A stretch of DNA of 64,000 bases, from assembly GCA_003971905.1 (NCBI GenBank), contig RSEE01000038.1:496001-560000 (forward strand). The letters are read 5' to 3'. The stretch is from Moniliella sp. 'wahieum'. Lineage: Eukaryota; Basidiomycota; Moniliellomycetes; Moniliellales; Moniliellaceae. The translations under genes were made by a program, and so were the position numbers. This document shows, piece after piece, positions 35,104-45,362 of the stretch. The notes below the pieces were generated by a model, which saw only the letters and a list, made by a program, of their open reading frames with translations, searched no databases and was not told where the DNA came from. How positions within the stretch are numbered: the first letter of the stretch is position 1; each line of letters begins with the position of its first letter.

Positions 35104-38100
35104 ATGAGCGCCATGAGCGTTGATTCGCCTTCACCGGCGCCTGCCGGCATCGATGAGAGCCTGTATAGCCGCCAGCTCTATGTACTTGGCCGCGAAGCCA
35201 TGCAGCGCATGGCTGCCAGCAATGTGCTCATTGTCGGCCTCAAGGGCTCGGCGCTGAAATCGGTATGTCGTTTCTCCCTGTTTCCAGCTTGCGGCCGCCA
35301 CTCAGGAATCTGACCATTGCTGTATGTTGGACTCGATGATGAACAGCCAAAAACGTTGCCCTGGCCGGTGTCAAATCGGTAACGATCTACGACCCGACCC
35401 CCGTCACGATCCAGGACTTGGCTTCCCAGTTCTTCCTCCGCCCTCTGATGTGGGCACAGGCAAGACCCGTGCTGAAGCCACTGCTCCCCGCCTTGCTGAG
35501 CTTAACAGCTACGTTCCCGTTCGCATTCTGGATGCGCCCACATTGGGTGCTCAAGCCCTGTCCCAGTTCCAGGTACGTCCTAACACCCTACACGTGATCG
35601 GTCACCCTCCACCTTAGCAGTACTGACTGGTTCGTATGTGCAGGTGATTGTCGTGACGGATGCCCCGCTCTCTCGTCAGATTGAACTCAACAACATTGCC
35701 CGTAGTGTGGGGGCGAGCTTTATTGCGGCCGATGCGCGGGGTCTGTTTGGCTCAGCCTTCTGTGACTTTGGTCCCGACTTTGTCTGCAACGACACGAACG
35801 GCCAGCCACCCCTGCACGGCATGGTGACCTCGATCGACAAGGACCAGAAGGGTCTGGTGACGACGTTGGACGAGACGCGGCATGGCCTGTCAGATGGGGA
35901 CTACGTGACCTTCTCGGAAGTGCAAGGTCTCAAAGGGATCAACGATGCCGGCCCGTTCAAGGTCACTGTTGTTGGCCCCTACTCGTTTGAGATTGGTGAC
36001 ACGACTGGGTTTGAAGGGGAATACGAACGGGAAGGGACCTTCCAACAGGTCAAGATGCCCGAGACGATTCACTTCAAGCCTTTGGAGGAGAGCATTAAAC
36101 AGCCCGAGTTCCTTATCACCGATTTTGCCAAGTTTGAACGGCCCAACACGATCCACACTGCTTTCCAAGCCCTGGGGGCTTTCCAAGACGCCAAGGCCGT
36201 CTGCCCTTTCCCCGCAATTCACAAGACGCCAATGTAGTCCTCGCTCTTGCGAAAGAAATTTGGGCCAAGGCTGGACGCGAAGATGAGTTGGAAGAGAAGG
36301 TTGTCCTTGAACTTGCCAAGCAGGCTCGTGGTGACCTGTCCCCCATTGTAGCATTTGTTGGTGGGTTTGTCGGGCAAGAGGTGCTGAAGGCTGTGAGTGG
36401 AAAATTCCACCCGCTGGTGCAGCACCTCTACATTGACACGCTCGAGGCTCTGCCTCTCAACATTGACGAGCTCCCCGAGTCGGAGTTTGAGCCTATGGGC
36501 ACGCGATACGACTCCCAGATTGGTGTCTTTGGTAAGACGTTCCAGACCAAGCTGAGCAATGCTCGTCAGTTCCTTGTGGGTTCAGGTGCGATTGGGTGCG
36601 AAATGCTCAAGAACTGGGCCATGATGGGTCTCGCGACTGGGCCAGAAGGCGCAATCCACGTGACAGACAATGACCAGATTGAGAAGTCCAACTTGAACCG
36701 TCAATTCCTCTTCCGTCCTAAGGATGTGGGCAAGTTCAAGGCCGAGACCGCGGCTGCGGCTGTTATTGAGATGAATCCCGACCTCACTGGGAAAATTCAA
36801 GCAAGCGAGGTGCGGGTGGGGACTGAGTCGGAGGACGTGTACGGGGATGAGTTTTTTGCCCGTCTGACTGGGGTGACGAACGCCTTGGACAATGTTCAAG
36901 CGCGGCAGTACATGGACCGTCGGGTGTGTACTATGAGAAGCCTCTCCTTGAGTCGGGGACGTTGGGCACTCAACTCAACACCCAGGTTGTCGTGTCACGT
37001 GACGGAGAGCTACTCGTCTTCGCAAGATCCGCCTGAGAAGTCGATCCCCATGTGCACGCTCAAGAACTTCCCAACGCGATTGAGCACACGATCGCCTGGG
37101 CGAGAGAAGTTTGATGAATTCTTTGTCAAGCCGGCGCAGAACGTCAACCAGTACCTCACTACGCCCGACTATGTCAACTCGACCCTGCTTCATTCCGGCA
37201 GCGTGATTAGCCAGAAGGAGCAGATTTCCCAAATTAAGGACTCCTTGTGGACGAGAAGCCGCTTTCGTTTGCGGCGTGCGTCAAGTGGGCCCGTTTCAAG
37301 TTTGAGGATGACTTTGTCAACACGATCAAGCAGCTCTTGTTCTCCCTTCCTCCCGATGCACGGACGAGCACGGGCCAGTTGTTCTGGTCGGGCCCTAAGC
37401 GTGCTCCCAAGGCACTCGAGTTTGACCCCAACAATGACCTTCATCTTGGCTTCGTGATTGCTGCCGCCCAACCTGCACGCGGAGAACTATGGCCTGAAGG
37501 GGGAGAGGAACCCCGAGGTGTTTAAGCGCATCCTGGCCGACGTGCACGTCCCCGCTTTTGAGCCCAAGCAACGTCAAAGTGCAGACGAATGACAATGAGC
37601 CCGCTCCTGCGGCTGGGGGAGAAGGGGAGGACCCGACGGAGGAGGAGATTGTGGAAATTGCCAGTCAACTTCCTTCGCCAGCGTCCTTGGCCGGCTACCG
37701 CCTCACCCCAGCCGAGTTTGAGAAGGATGTGGATGAGAACTTCCACATTGACTTTATTGCGGCCGCGGCCAATCTGCGTGCGGAGAACTACAGCATCCCG
37801 ATTGCGGACCGGCTCAAGATCAAGGGGATCGCCGGCAAGATCATCCCTGCGCTGATTACGAGCACGAGTGTCGCGTCGGGATTGGTGTCGGTGGAGCTGT
37901 ACAAATTGATTGACGATGGTGTTGTGGAAGGCTCGTCGGACCCGCGCAAGCGTCGGCGTACGATTGAGGACTACAAGAACACGTTTGTCAATTTGGCGTT
38001 GCCCTTTGTGGCGTCGTCGGAGCCGATTGCGCCGTCGAAGAACAAGTACTACGACAAGGAGTGGACGCTGTGGGACCGGTTTACCATCCCGGGCAATCCT

Positions 38101-38358
38101 ACGCTGCAGCAGCTGATTGACGAGTTTGAAGCCAAGAGAAGCTGGAGATCTCGATGGTGTCGTCGGGGGTGTCGATGCTGTTTTCTCCGTTTGCCAAGGA
38201 CCGCAAGGAACGGCTGGGCATGACGATTGCGCAGATGATCGAACACGTGTCCAAGAAACCATCCCGCCCCACGTGCACTGGGTCGTGGTCGAGGTGATGG
38301 GGACGATGAGAATGGGGAGGATGTCGAGATCCCCTTCTTGAACGTCCAAGTGGCGTAA
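35104..38358 (+). CDS. UBA1: Ubiquitin-activating enzyme E1 (UBA1)
   Basis: Activates ubiquitin with ATP and passes it to E2 enzymes. The inactive adenylation half starts [16 protein letters not shown] and [10 protein letters not shown], then continues as [20 protein letters not shown]. The active half has [36 protein letters not shown] and [15 protein letters not shown]. The catalytic Cys is in [20 protein letters not shown]. The ubiquitin-fold domain ends [17 protein letters not shown]. Two introns: 35263-35346 (84 bases) and 35573-35643 (71 bases). Length is about 1015 residues, as usual. Frames change near 35243, 35410, 36200, 36930, 37060, 37240, 37470, 37580, 38130 and 38240, with family sequence continuing on both sides each time. 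The change at 35243 fits loss of one G from a G run. Confidence 0.96.
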
Positions 38359-39020
38359 GGTTGGAGCAGCAGCAGCGCTGCTCCCCACCTCTCTCGGCTG
38401 TGGGCGGGGGGAGTAATCGGATATATCTGACTAGTGTGCGACCCCAACGTGCTCGACACGGGGGGGGGGGATCTCGTAGCGTACACCTTAACCTACTCGT
38501 AGTCGCCCGAACCACACGCGCTGGTGTGTGCGGTGTGCGGTGCAAAAAATCAGCCATTCGGCAGTGATGTGATGAGTGGGTAGCGGTACGCCGTTCCGCG
38601 TGGTGCCAGTGCGACGGCCATTCCTGTATTCTTGCTATGGAGGGATGGGTGGGATGTGATGAGACCAATGGCGGGAGATACTGGGTGATGGATGGGATCG
38701 GGACAGCACCTCGGGCCAAAACGGGCTGCGACAGGCCCCCACCGGCCACCCGCTCGGCCGTCCGACGGTCCGCCGCGGAGTTTCGGGCCGCAGCAGTGCC
38801 GCAGCAGAGGATGGAGCCAGCGTGGCGTTGGATTGCCGGTTGGGCCACGTGCCGCTCCTTCCCCGCCTGTCTACTAGCATAAGTGTACTGCGTTGGGACG
38901 TACATGGGTCGGGCGTGCCTGGGGATGAATATGAATGCAAGGCCCAAGGACCGGCATGCCGGATTTTACACCAACCCAGAACCCAGGTGGTCGTTGGGCA
39001 CACATGAGTCATGCCCATGA
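38359..39020. other. Spacer between UBA1 and the retroelement array
   Basis: About 660 bases with a poly-G run near 38460. No gene is supported; the open frames lack domains and splice signals. Confidence 0.45.
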
Positions 39021-39025
39021 TCATG

Positions 39026-39261
39026 TGTTGGCCTAGGGAGCCGGACGGGCAGAAGGATGAGGAGAAGGTGATGGATTGGAGCCAGAGTTGGGTCTGGGTA
39101 CAGAGGCATCTAATAGGAGGGACTAGGCACAGGGACAGTGAGTCACACAGGAGAGAGTGCAGGGCACAGGGACAGTGACACGAGGGACGTCAGCGGTGGA
39201 AGCCGATGGAACCGAGGCGAACCTGGTCTACCGACTGGGAGCCAGAGGATCACAGTAAACA
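39026..39261. repeat. First LTR of the TRIM-like array
   Basis: 236 bases, TGTTGG start and AAACA end, preceded directly by the target duplication TCATG. Confidence 0.85.
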
Positions 39262-39971
39262 CCCCCGCTGGCCAGGGAACCCGGAGACATCGGTTGTGGG
39301 ATGAGCCTGCCAGTGGATGTAGAGAGGGGAGGACTTGAGTGGCAACCGGGACGAATGGCCTGGAGTTGGGCAGGCCACACGACTGGCCTACACCCCGCGG
39401 CCAGGATGACACCTGAACGAGCGAGCGCTTGTGGTTGGTGTATTGTGCGACCGCCAGATGCTTGTAGAGTCTTAGAAGTAAAGTAGTAGGGTTGCGCCCC
39501 GAAGCGATTTGGTGGCAAAAGTAAAAAGCACCAGTTATAGGTGTAGTGAAAGAAAATTGGAAACTTGGAGTAAATGCGGTCCAAGGTCGTTTGGCATCAA
39601 AATTGGATGCGTTTTGGTAGTTGTTTGGTTCGCATGATGTTGCCAGTGGGGGCCATTGGGCATGGGAAATGAACGGGCGCTATGCGTCAACCGTCTTGAT
39701 CTGTTTGGGTTCTCTTTGTTGTTGAAAAAGAGGAGTGGAAGAAGTTGGGTGACCACCCCCCCCATCCTTTCCCAGGTGCCCCGGATGAATTGGCAATCCG
39801 GGGCGTGTAGCCGTGGGTGGGGCACTTGATGAGCAGCCACCCCCGCTTTCTGCGATTCGCCTGCGCCGTTTTGTCGTTGGAGGAATTTCGTCTCGTTGAC
39901 GATACCCGACACGTTTTGTTCCGTCGTGTGTTGTCCCTAAAAATCATTGCCCCATCTGTGGGGGACGAGTG

Positions 39972-40031
39972 TGCCGATTGTGGCGGTAGTATGCCGATTG
40001 TGGCGGTAGTATGCCGATTGTGGCGGTAGTA
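39972..40031 (+). repeat. 20-base tandem repeat in the first internal segment
   Basis: Three head-to-tail units of GCCGATTGTGGCGGTAGTAT lie just before the second LTR. Confidence 0.9.
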
Positions 40032-40032
40032 T

Positions 40033-40272
40033 TGTTGGCCTAGGGAGCCGGACGGGCAGAAGGATGAGGAGAAGGTGATGGATTGGAGCCAGAGTTGGGT
40101 CTGGGTACAGAGGCATCTATATAGGAGGCTGGACTAGGCACAGGGACAGTGAGTCACACAGGAGAGAGTGCAGGGCACAGGGACAGTGACACGCAGGGAC
40201 GTCAGCGTGGAAGCCGATGGAACCGAGGCGAACCTGGTCTACCGACTGGGAGCCAGAGGATCACAGTCAACA
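40033..40272. repeat. Second (shared) LTR of the TRIM-like array
   Basis: 240 bases, TGTTGG...CAACA, nearly identical to the first and third. It serves both as the end of the first unit and the start of the second. Confidence 0.87.
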
Positions 40273-40997
40273 CCCCCGCTGGCCAGGGAACCCGGAGACA
40301 TCGGTTGTGGGATGAGCTCCTGCCAGTGGATGTAGAGAGGGGAGGACTTGAGTGGCAACCGGGACGAATGGCCTGGAGTTGTGCATGGCCACACGACTGG
40401 CCTACACCCCCGCTGTCCAGGATGACACCTGAACGAGCCGAGCGCTTGTGGTTGGTGTATTGTGCGACCGCCAGATGCTTGTAGAAGTCTTAGAAGTAAA
40501 AGTAGTAGGGGTTGCGCCCCGAAGCGATTTGGTGGGCAAAAGTAAAAAGCACCAGTTATAGGTGTAGTGTGAAAGAAAATTGGAAACTTGGAGTAAATGC
40601 GGTCCAAGGTCGTTTGGCATCAAAATTGGATGCGTTTGGTAGTTGTTTGGTTCCGCATGCCTGGTGCCAGTGGGGTCCATTGGGCATGGGAAATGAACGG
40701 GCGCTATGCGTCAACCGTCTTGATCTGTTTGGGTTCTCTTTGTTGTTGAAAAGAGGAGTGGAAGAAGTTGGGTGACCACCCCCCCCCATCCTTTCCCCAG
40801 GTGCCCCGGATGAATTGGCAATCCGGGGCGTGTAGCCGTGGGTGGGGCACTTGATGAGCAGCCACCCCCGCTTTCTGCGATTCGCCTGCGCCGTTTTGTC
40901 GTTGGAGGAATTTCGTCTCGTTGACGATACCCGACACGTTTTGTTCCGTCGTGTGTTGTCCCTAAAAATCATTGCCCCATCTGTGGGGGACGAGTGT

Positions 40998-41072
40998 GCC
41001 GATTGTGGCGGTAGTATGCCGATTGTGGCGGTAGTATGCCGATTGTGGCGGTAAGGTGCCGATTGTGGCGGT
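40998..41072 (+). repeat. 20-base tandem repeat in the second internal segment
   Basis: Four units of the same 20-base motif as at 39972, the last two slightly divergent. Confidence 0.88.
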
Positions 41073-41192
41073 GGTTGTTGGGCGGGAGGACGGGTGTGTC
41101 TTGTGGGCTTGGCGGCTTAGCTTGGGCTTGTAGGCTTGGGGGTGGGCTTGCTTGAAGAGCGCTCCCCTTCCGGGGGGATCAGATTGTAGCTC

Positions 41193-41430
41193 TGTTGGCC
41201 TAGGGAGCCGGACGGGCAGAAGGATGAGGAGAAGGTGATGGATTGGAGCCAGAGTTGGGTCTGGGTACAGAGGCATCTATAGGAGGCTGGACTAGGCACA
41301 GGGACAGTGAGTCACACAGGAGAGAGTGCAGGGCACAGGGACAGTGACACGCAGGGACGTCAGCGTGGAAGCCGATGGAACCGAGGCGAACCTGGTCTAC
41401 CGACTGGGAGCCAGAGGATCACAGTCAACA
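41193..41430. repeat. Third LTR of the TRIM-like array
   Basis: 238 bases, TGTTGG...CAACA, followed directly by the target duplication TCATG and then by unrelated sequence. Confidence 0.87.
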
Positions 41431-41756
41431 TCATGTACCTCCGGGGACACTTCGTGCGGTCAGGTCCCGTACCAACCTGTGCACGCGGCTGCGTGCGGTG
41501 GAAAAGGGGAAAAGGGAAGCAGAGGGGGGGAAGACAGTCTTTAATCCTTACAGTCATATGTTAGGTATGAATCATCAAAACATTCGACCGTTCGTTGAAC
41601 GTGGAATACGAGTTGAATATACGAGTTGAATAGGCGTTGAATGTAGAACGTTCGGCCCGAGGGTACGTTTTTGGCACCAAATCGCACTGTGACAAACGCT
41701 CGGCATCAAAAGCTGCTAGCGTCTCAAGCTCTCAGACTTTAAACGCTTGCCAATAA

Positions 41757-41930
41757 GTGAACGTCGTGACCGTGAACCGTGAACCGTGGAGGAACCAACT
41801 GGTCGATGACCCGTGGACGTGAACGTCTTCGTGAACGTTGAACGTTCGACTCGTGGTCCGTGGCGCGTGAACGGTTCGCGTGAACGGTTGCCGTGAACGG
41901 TTCGCTTGAACGTTCAGTTGAACTGGCACC
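41757..41930 (+). repeat. Degenerate GTGAACG(TT/GTT) repeat cluster
   Basis: About ten imperfect copies of GTGAACG, CGTGAACCGTG or GAACGTT in 170 bases, continuing more loosely from 41580 to 42000 as GTTGAA/GAACGTT. No open frame follows the period. Confidence 0.7.
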
Positions 41931-42641
41931 AGATACAAATACAAAAACGTTCAACCAACGCTCTCACGCTCTCACGCTCACGAGCACGTTCGTTGCTATA
42001 CTGTGACGACTGCAGTGACTCTACTGTCTCCATGGCATCTAGCTTGGACGCGGTTTTGACACGATGACCCAAACGCGATGAGACGACGCGGGCAGCCAGG
42101 AGAGGCCAGGGTGCCAGGGTGGCCTGAGGGCCTTAGGGCGTGATCTGACTAGTGACGTCCATGCCTGTGACATGTGCATGCGATGCCGCGGCTGGCTGAT
42201 GCACTGTATCATCCGCATCGCATCAGTTGTTAGTGGCATTGCGAGAGCAGTGTCGAGAGCGGCTGGCACGAGGACTGGTATAGGTCTCTATAGGAACGCG
42301 TATGCTCTATCGGAGGGCAGACAAGCGCCCGCCGCGCGGCAGACGCCTTCTTTTCGACTTTTCGACGGCGCCTTTCTCGGTGGCTCCTGTCGATGAGGGG
42401 AGTACGACCGATTTTCTCCCAAAACATTCTCACGTTTCTATTTCTATTGCCGGTCTCATTTTTATTCTCACTAATCGATAATCATTGCGGCCGCGGGGTG
42501 CATCTGCCGACAGGGGACGCGGCCAGGGGCCACTCCGATCGTCCCCTTAAAGGAAAGGGAGGGAAAATCCATCATCACCGGCCGGTCATCCGGGAAGAAA
42601 GGAAGAACATTGCCTCCGAGCAGCACAACAGCAATAGCAAC

Positions 42642-42859
42642 ATGCCCCCCTGCTCATCAGGCGCCTTAACAAAAGCGTGTTGAGGATGCTGACTGCACCT
42701 ACTGTTCGTTCTCGTTGTAAGTTTCTCCTCTTGTCTAATCGATCTAATCGACAATCGATACTCGAGAATCCCCATCGCACGGGCATCAAGTTTGACAGAG
42801 CAAAGCAGACAAACGAGGCGAAGGCTGCGAAGCGCCGCGGCGCTAAGAAGATCATCTGA
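42642..42859 (+). CDS. Weak candidate for a small basic protein
   Basis: I do not recognise this. A protein-like basic C-terminus, NPHRTGIKFDRAKQTNEAKA then AKRRGAKKII, follows a possible intron at 42717-42766. That intron is 50 bases, GTAAGT donor with a CTAATCG branch-like site, similar to other introns here. The upstream exon does not connect in one frame without an indel, so the start at 42642 is only a guess. The block could be chance. Confidence 0.25.
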
Positions 42860-44045
42860 GATCTGATGGCGGTACAGAGTAGGGATTAAGAATCGATTGG
42901 TTCGATTGAAGATTGGTTCGATTGGTTCGATGATTCGTGACTAATGGATGATGAGACTCGGTCATGGCGTTTATACATCCAACCAGCGAGAATGGCGAAA
43001 ATCGCGATTTGGGTGCGAGTTCGAATGGAATATTGACGAGAACACAAGTCCGTCGGTTCTGCCAACAGCGCCGGCCACACGCTTCTCTCGGGGTCTGCAA
43101 AAGGGTCTGGCGGGGGGTGGACATTGTTGCACGCACGGTGGATGTGGTCGGGAAGGGAGGGCGAAGGGTGAAGCTGAAGCTGAAGCTTGCAGAAACCAAC
43201 ACGGCCGAGGGAAGGATTCGTTGCATAGGCTTTGACGCCGCGGATATGTCACGTCAACAGGTCAGCCACAGCTGCGCCCGCCGCTGCTCTGCCCCGCGTT
43301 CGGTCCCCTGGCCGACCACAGTGCATCCGTGTGACACGTGACGCGTGACAGGTGACTGCACACACGGGACTGGCAGGACACGTTTCCCCGGCCGGCACAG
43401 GGGGGCAGCGGCGGGTCGGACATCGATCATCGATTCGGAGGAGCGATTAGCGATTAGCGCATTCGGAGAGTCCCACCGACTAGTCACGAGTGGTTACCGG
43501 TTACCGCTCGTAGCTCGATGGGGCTACGCCTGGCTACGCGCATTGCGTGCACTCACAGGCCCGCCCCCCGTCAGCGTGACGGCGACGGTGACGGCGACGG
43601 TGACTGCTACGGTGACCGATGGCCGCGGCGAGCGGTGAGCGTCACGCCGGCTGGCCGTCCCCACCTCGGACCGTGGCGGGCGGCGGTGCGGCGGGCGCGG
43701 CCGCATGACTGGCGCCGTGCCTGCACCCCCACGCCGCCGTTCCGGCCGGTCCACGGAGAGTGCCTCGGGCGTATTCGGTGGTAGCAGCCCAGCGCGGCCG
43801 CTCAACCCAGGGCCTGCTGCCCAAAAGTGTCATATATCGCTTGCCGTAGCCTAGCTTACGCTGCCCTGCCCGATCCTGTCCTGCCGCTGCCCCCTTCCCC
43901 CTCCCCGTGGATCCAGCCGCTGCTGCGTTTTGCTTCGCCAGTGGGGTTAGTTTAGTTGGTTCTTGTCTGCCGTGCTTCCTTCCCGCCCCACCATCTGCCC
44001 GCGGCTGCTGCGTCCCCCAACCCCTGTGCGCCCCGGCTCTGGACC

Positions 44046-45362
44046 ATGCTCTGCTCGCCCTCGGTGCGCACCCACCAGCCCTCCCACGCCTCCGCCTCCG
44101 CCCACGCCCAGACCCTCTCCTGCCTCGACCACCCCGTCTCGCCGCCGACGACGCTCATCGACGACGCCTCGACCCCCCCCACGTCGATGGGCTGGCTGTC
44201 TCCCATCGACGACGGACGCTTTGCCAAGGCCTCCATCGGTTCTGCCTCCCCCCACTCTACCCCTGCTCTGTCAAGCTCTACGAGCCTCGCCAACCTAAGC
44301 CCCGACCTGTTTGCTCCTCTGCCCGAGATGCCTCCGTCGCAGTTGGACGAGGCGTACTATGGCATGCCAGCCTCCAACCCTCCTTCTTTCAGCGCCCTGC
44401 TCCAATCCACCAACCCGTTCCTGCCCACTTCCGCCCCTGGCTCGGCCGCGCGCAGAACACGATAAATGCGTGGGACCTCATGTTTACCGGAACCGGTACC
44501 GGAACTTCCCCGGCGGATACCATTCCTACAGTGCCTCTGAACACCTCGTTGGCCCCGGGCTTTTCCGACGCTTGCGCCGCGCCTCCCTCGGCGTTTAGCG
44601 TGCCCACCCCGTTCTCAGGCTGCTGCTGCTTCCCTCCGCTGCAGGTGCAACCGTCGAGCGAGCGAGTTGGTTGACGTACGTTGCGTTCCGACTCTCCTCC
44701 CCCCCCCCTCATCGCCTTTTGTTGTGGGTGGGGTGGCGTGCTCCGATGTGCCAGCTAAGACTGACCTCTTTTCTTTTCTCTTATTCTTTTCTTTTTAGTC
44801 ATGGCAAGAAACACTCGACCCACCTCCTGTCACCACCTTGCCTCGTGCTACTGCGCCCTTCTCAGCCGAACCCGTCACTGCCTCCGTCAAACCGTTCAGT
44901 CTCATCGATTCGCCCGCCAAAGGGGACGAGGAATGGTCGGACCCCACCCCTGGCCAGTGGCCCTGCCGGTGCGGCGCCCAGCTCGCCGGGGGCGCAATCG
45001 GACGTGCGTGCCAGTCCGGCAGCCGAGACGGGGGGCAGCAAGCCCGCTGGCCCGGCCAAGCGGAAAGCGCGACGGACCAAAACGGTACGGTCGCCGCGCC
45101 GCGCCGGCGGAACCAGGAAGCACGGTTTCCCTGTCCGAAATGTGGCAAGGTGTTTACGCGCAACTACAACCGTTTGGCGCACGAGACGATCCATGAGCCC
45201 GACCATCCTCGCCCGTTTGTCTGTCCCGACGCGTCGTGCAACAAGGCGTTTGCACGCAAGTACGATGCCCGACGACATTACCGTCTCCACATCCTCCGTG
45301 ACGGCGCGCCGCTGGAATGGGTCGAACGGATTGTGGATGGCCGTCGGGCCTCCAAGCCTTAA
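44046..45362 (+). CDS. C2H2 zinc-finger transcription factor
   Basis: Near the C-terminus two C2H2 fingers are complete: FPCPKCGKVFTRNYNRLAHE ending in TIH, and FVCPDASCNKAFARKYDARR ending HYRLH. This arrangement binds DNA. Before them is a basic stretch (PAKRKARRTKTVRSPRRAGG) that could be a nuclear signal, and a long Ser/Pro-rich N-terminus starting MLCSPSVRTHQPSHAS. An intron is likely at 44676-44797 (122 bases, a long pyrimidine tract before TTTAG). Frames change near 44450, 44590, 44930 and 45120. The gene stands alone with long spacers on both sides. Targets cannot be inferred. Confidence 0.75.

Larger units (their letters stand above)
39026..41430. mobile_element. TRIM-like LTR retroelement array: LTR-internal-LTR-internal-LTR
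   Basis: Three near-identical LTRs of 236-240 bases begin TGTTGGCCTAGGGAGCC and end CAACA or AAACA. They flank two related internal segments of 771 and 920 bases. The whole unit is bordered by TCATG on both sides (39021-39025 and 41431-41435), a 5-base target duplication typical of LTR-type integration. The internal segments contain no gag, protease, reverse transcriptase or integrase frames, so this is a non-autonomous element of TRIM type. The shared middle LTR suggests LTR-LTR recombination. The LTRs and internal parts are almost identical, so the insertion looks recent. Superfamily and orientation are not resolved. Confidence 0.88.
41436..44045. other. Low-complexity spacer, mostly gene-free
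   Basis: About 2.6 kb. It holds a GTGAACG-type degenerate repeat (41757-41930), many ATCGAT/TTCGATTG palindromic or tandem motifs (42470-42920), a GACGGTGACGGC repeat (43578-43620) and one weak small-gene candidate (42642-42859). No other gene is supported. Confidence 0.5.

Noticed and set aside
31856-38358. HSP90 and UBA1 as pseudogenes because of broken frames
   Set aside because: All catalytic motifs and full length are kept, and the same break pattern affects every gene in the window, so sequencing indels explain it better.
43907-44045. Upstream extension of the zinc-finger protein
   Set aside because: The extra residues come from a frame that does not connect to the Ser/Pro-rich N-terminus; ATG at 44046 fits better.
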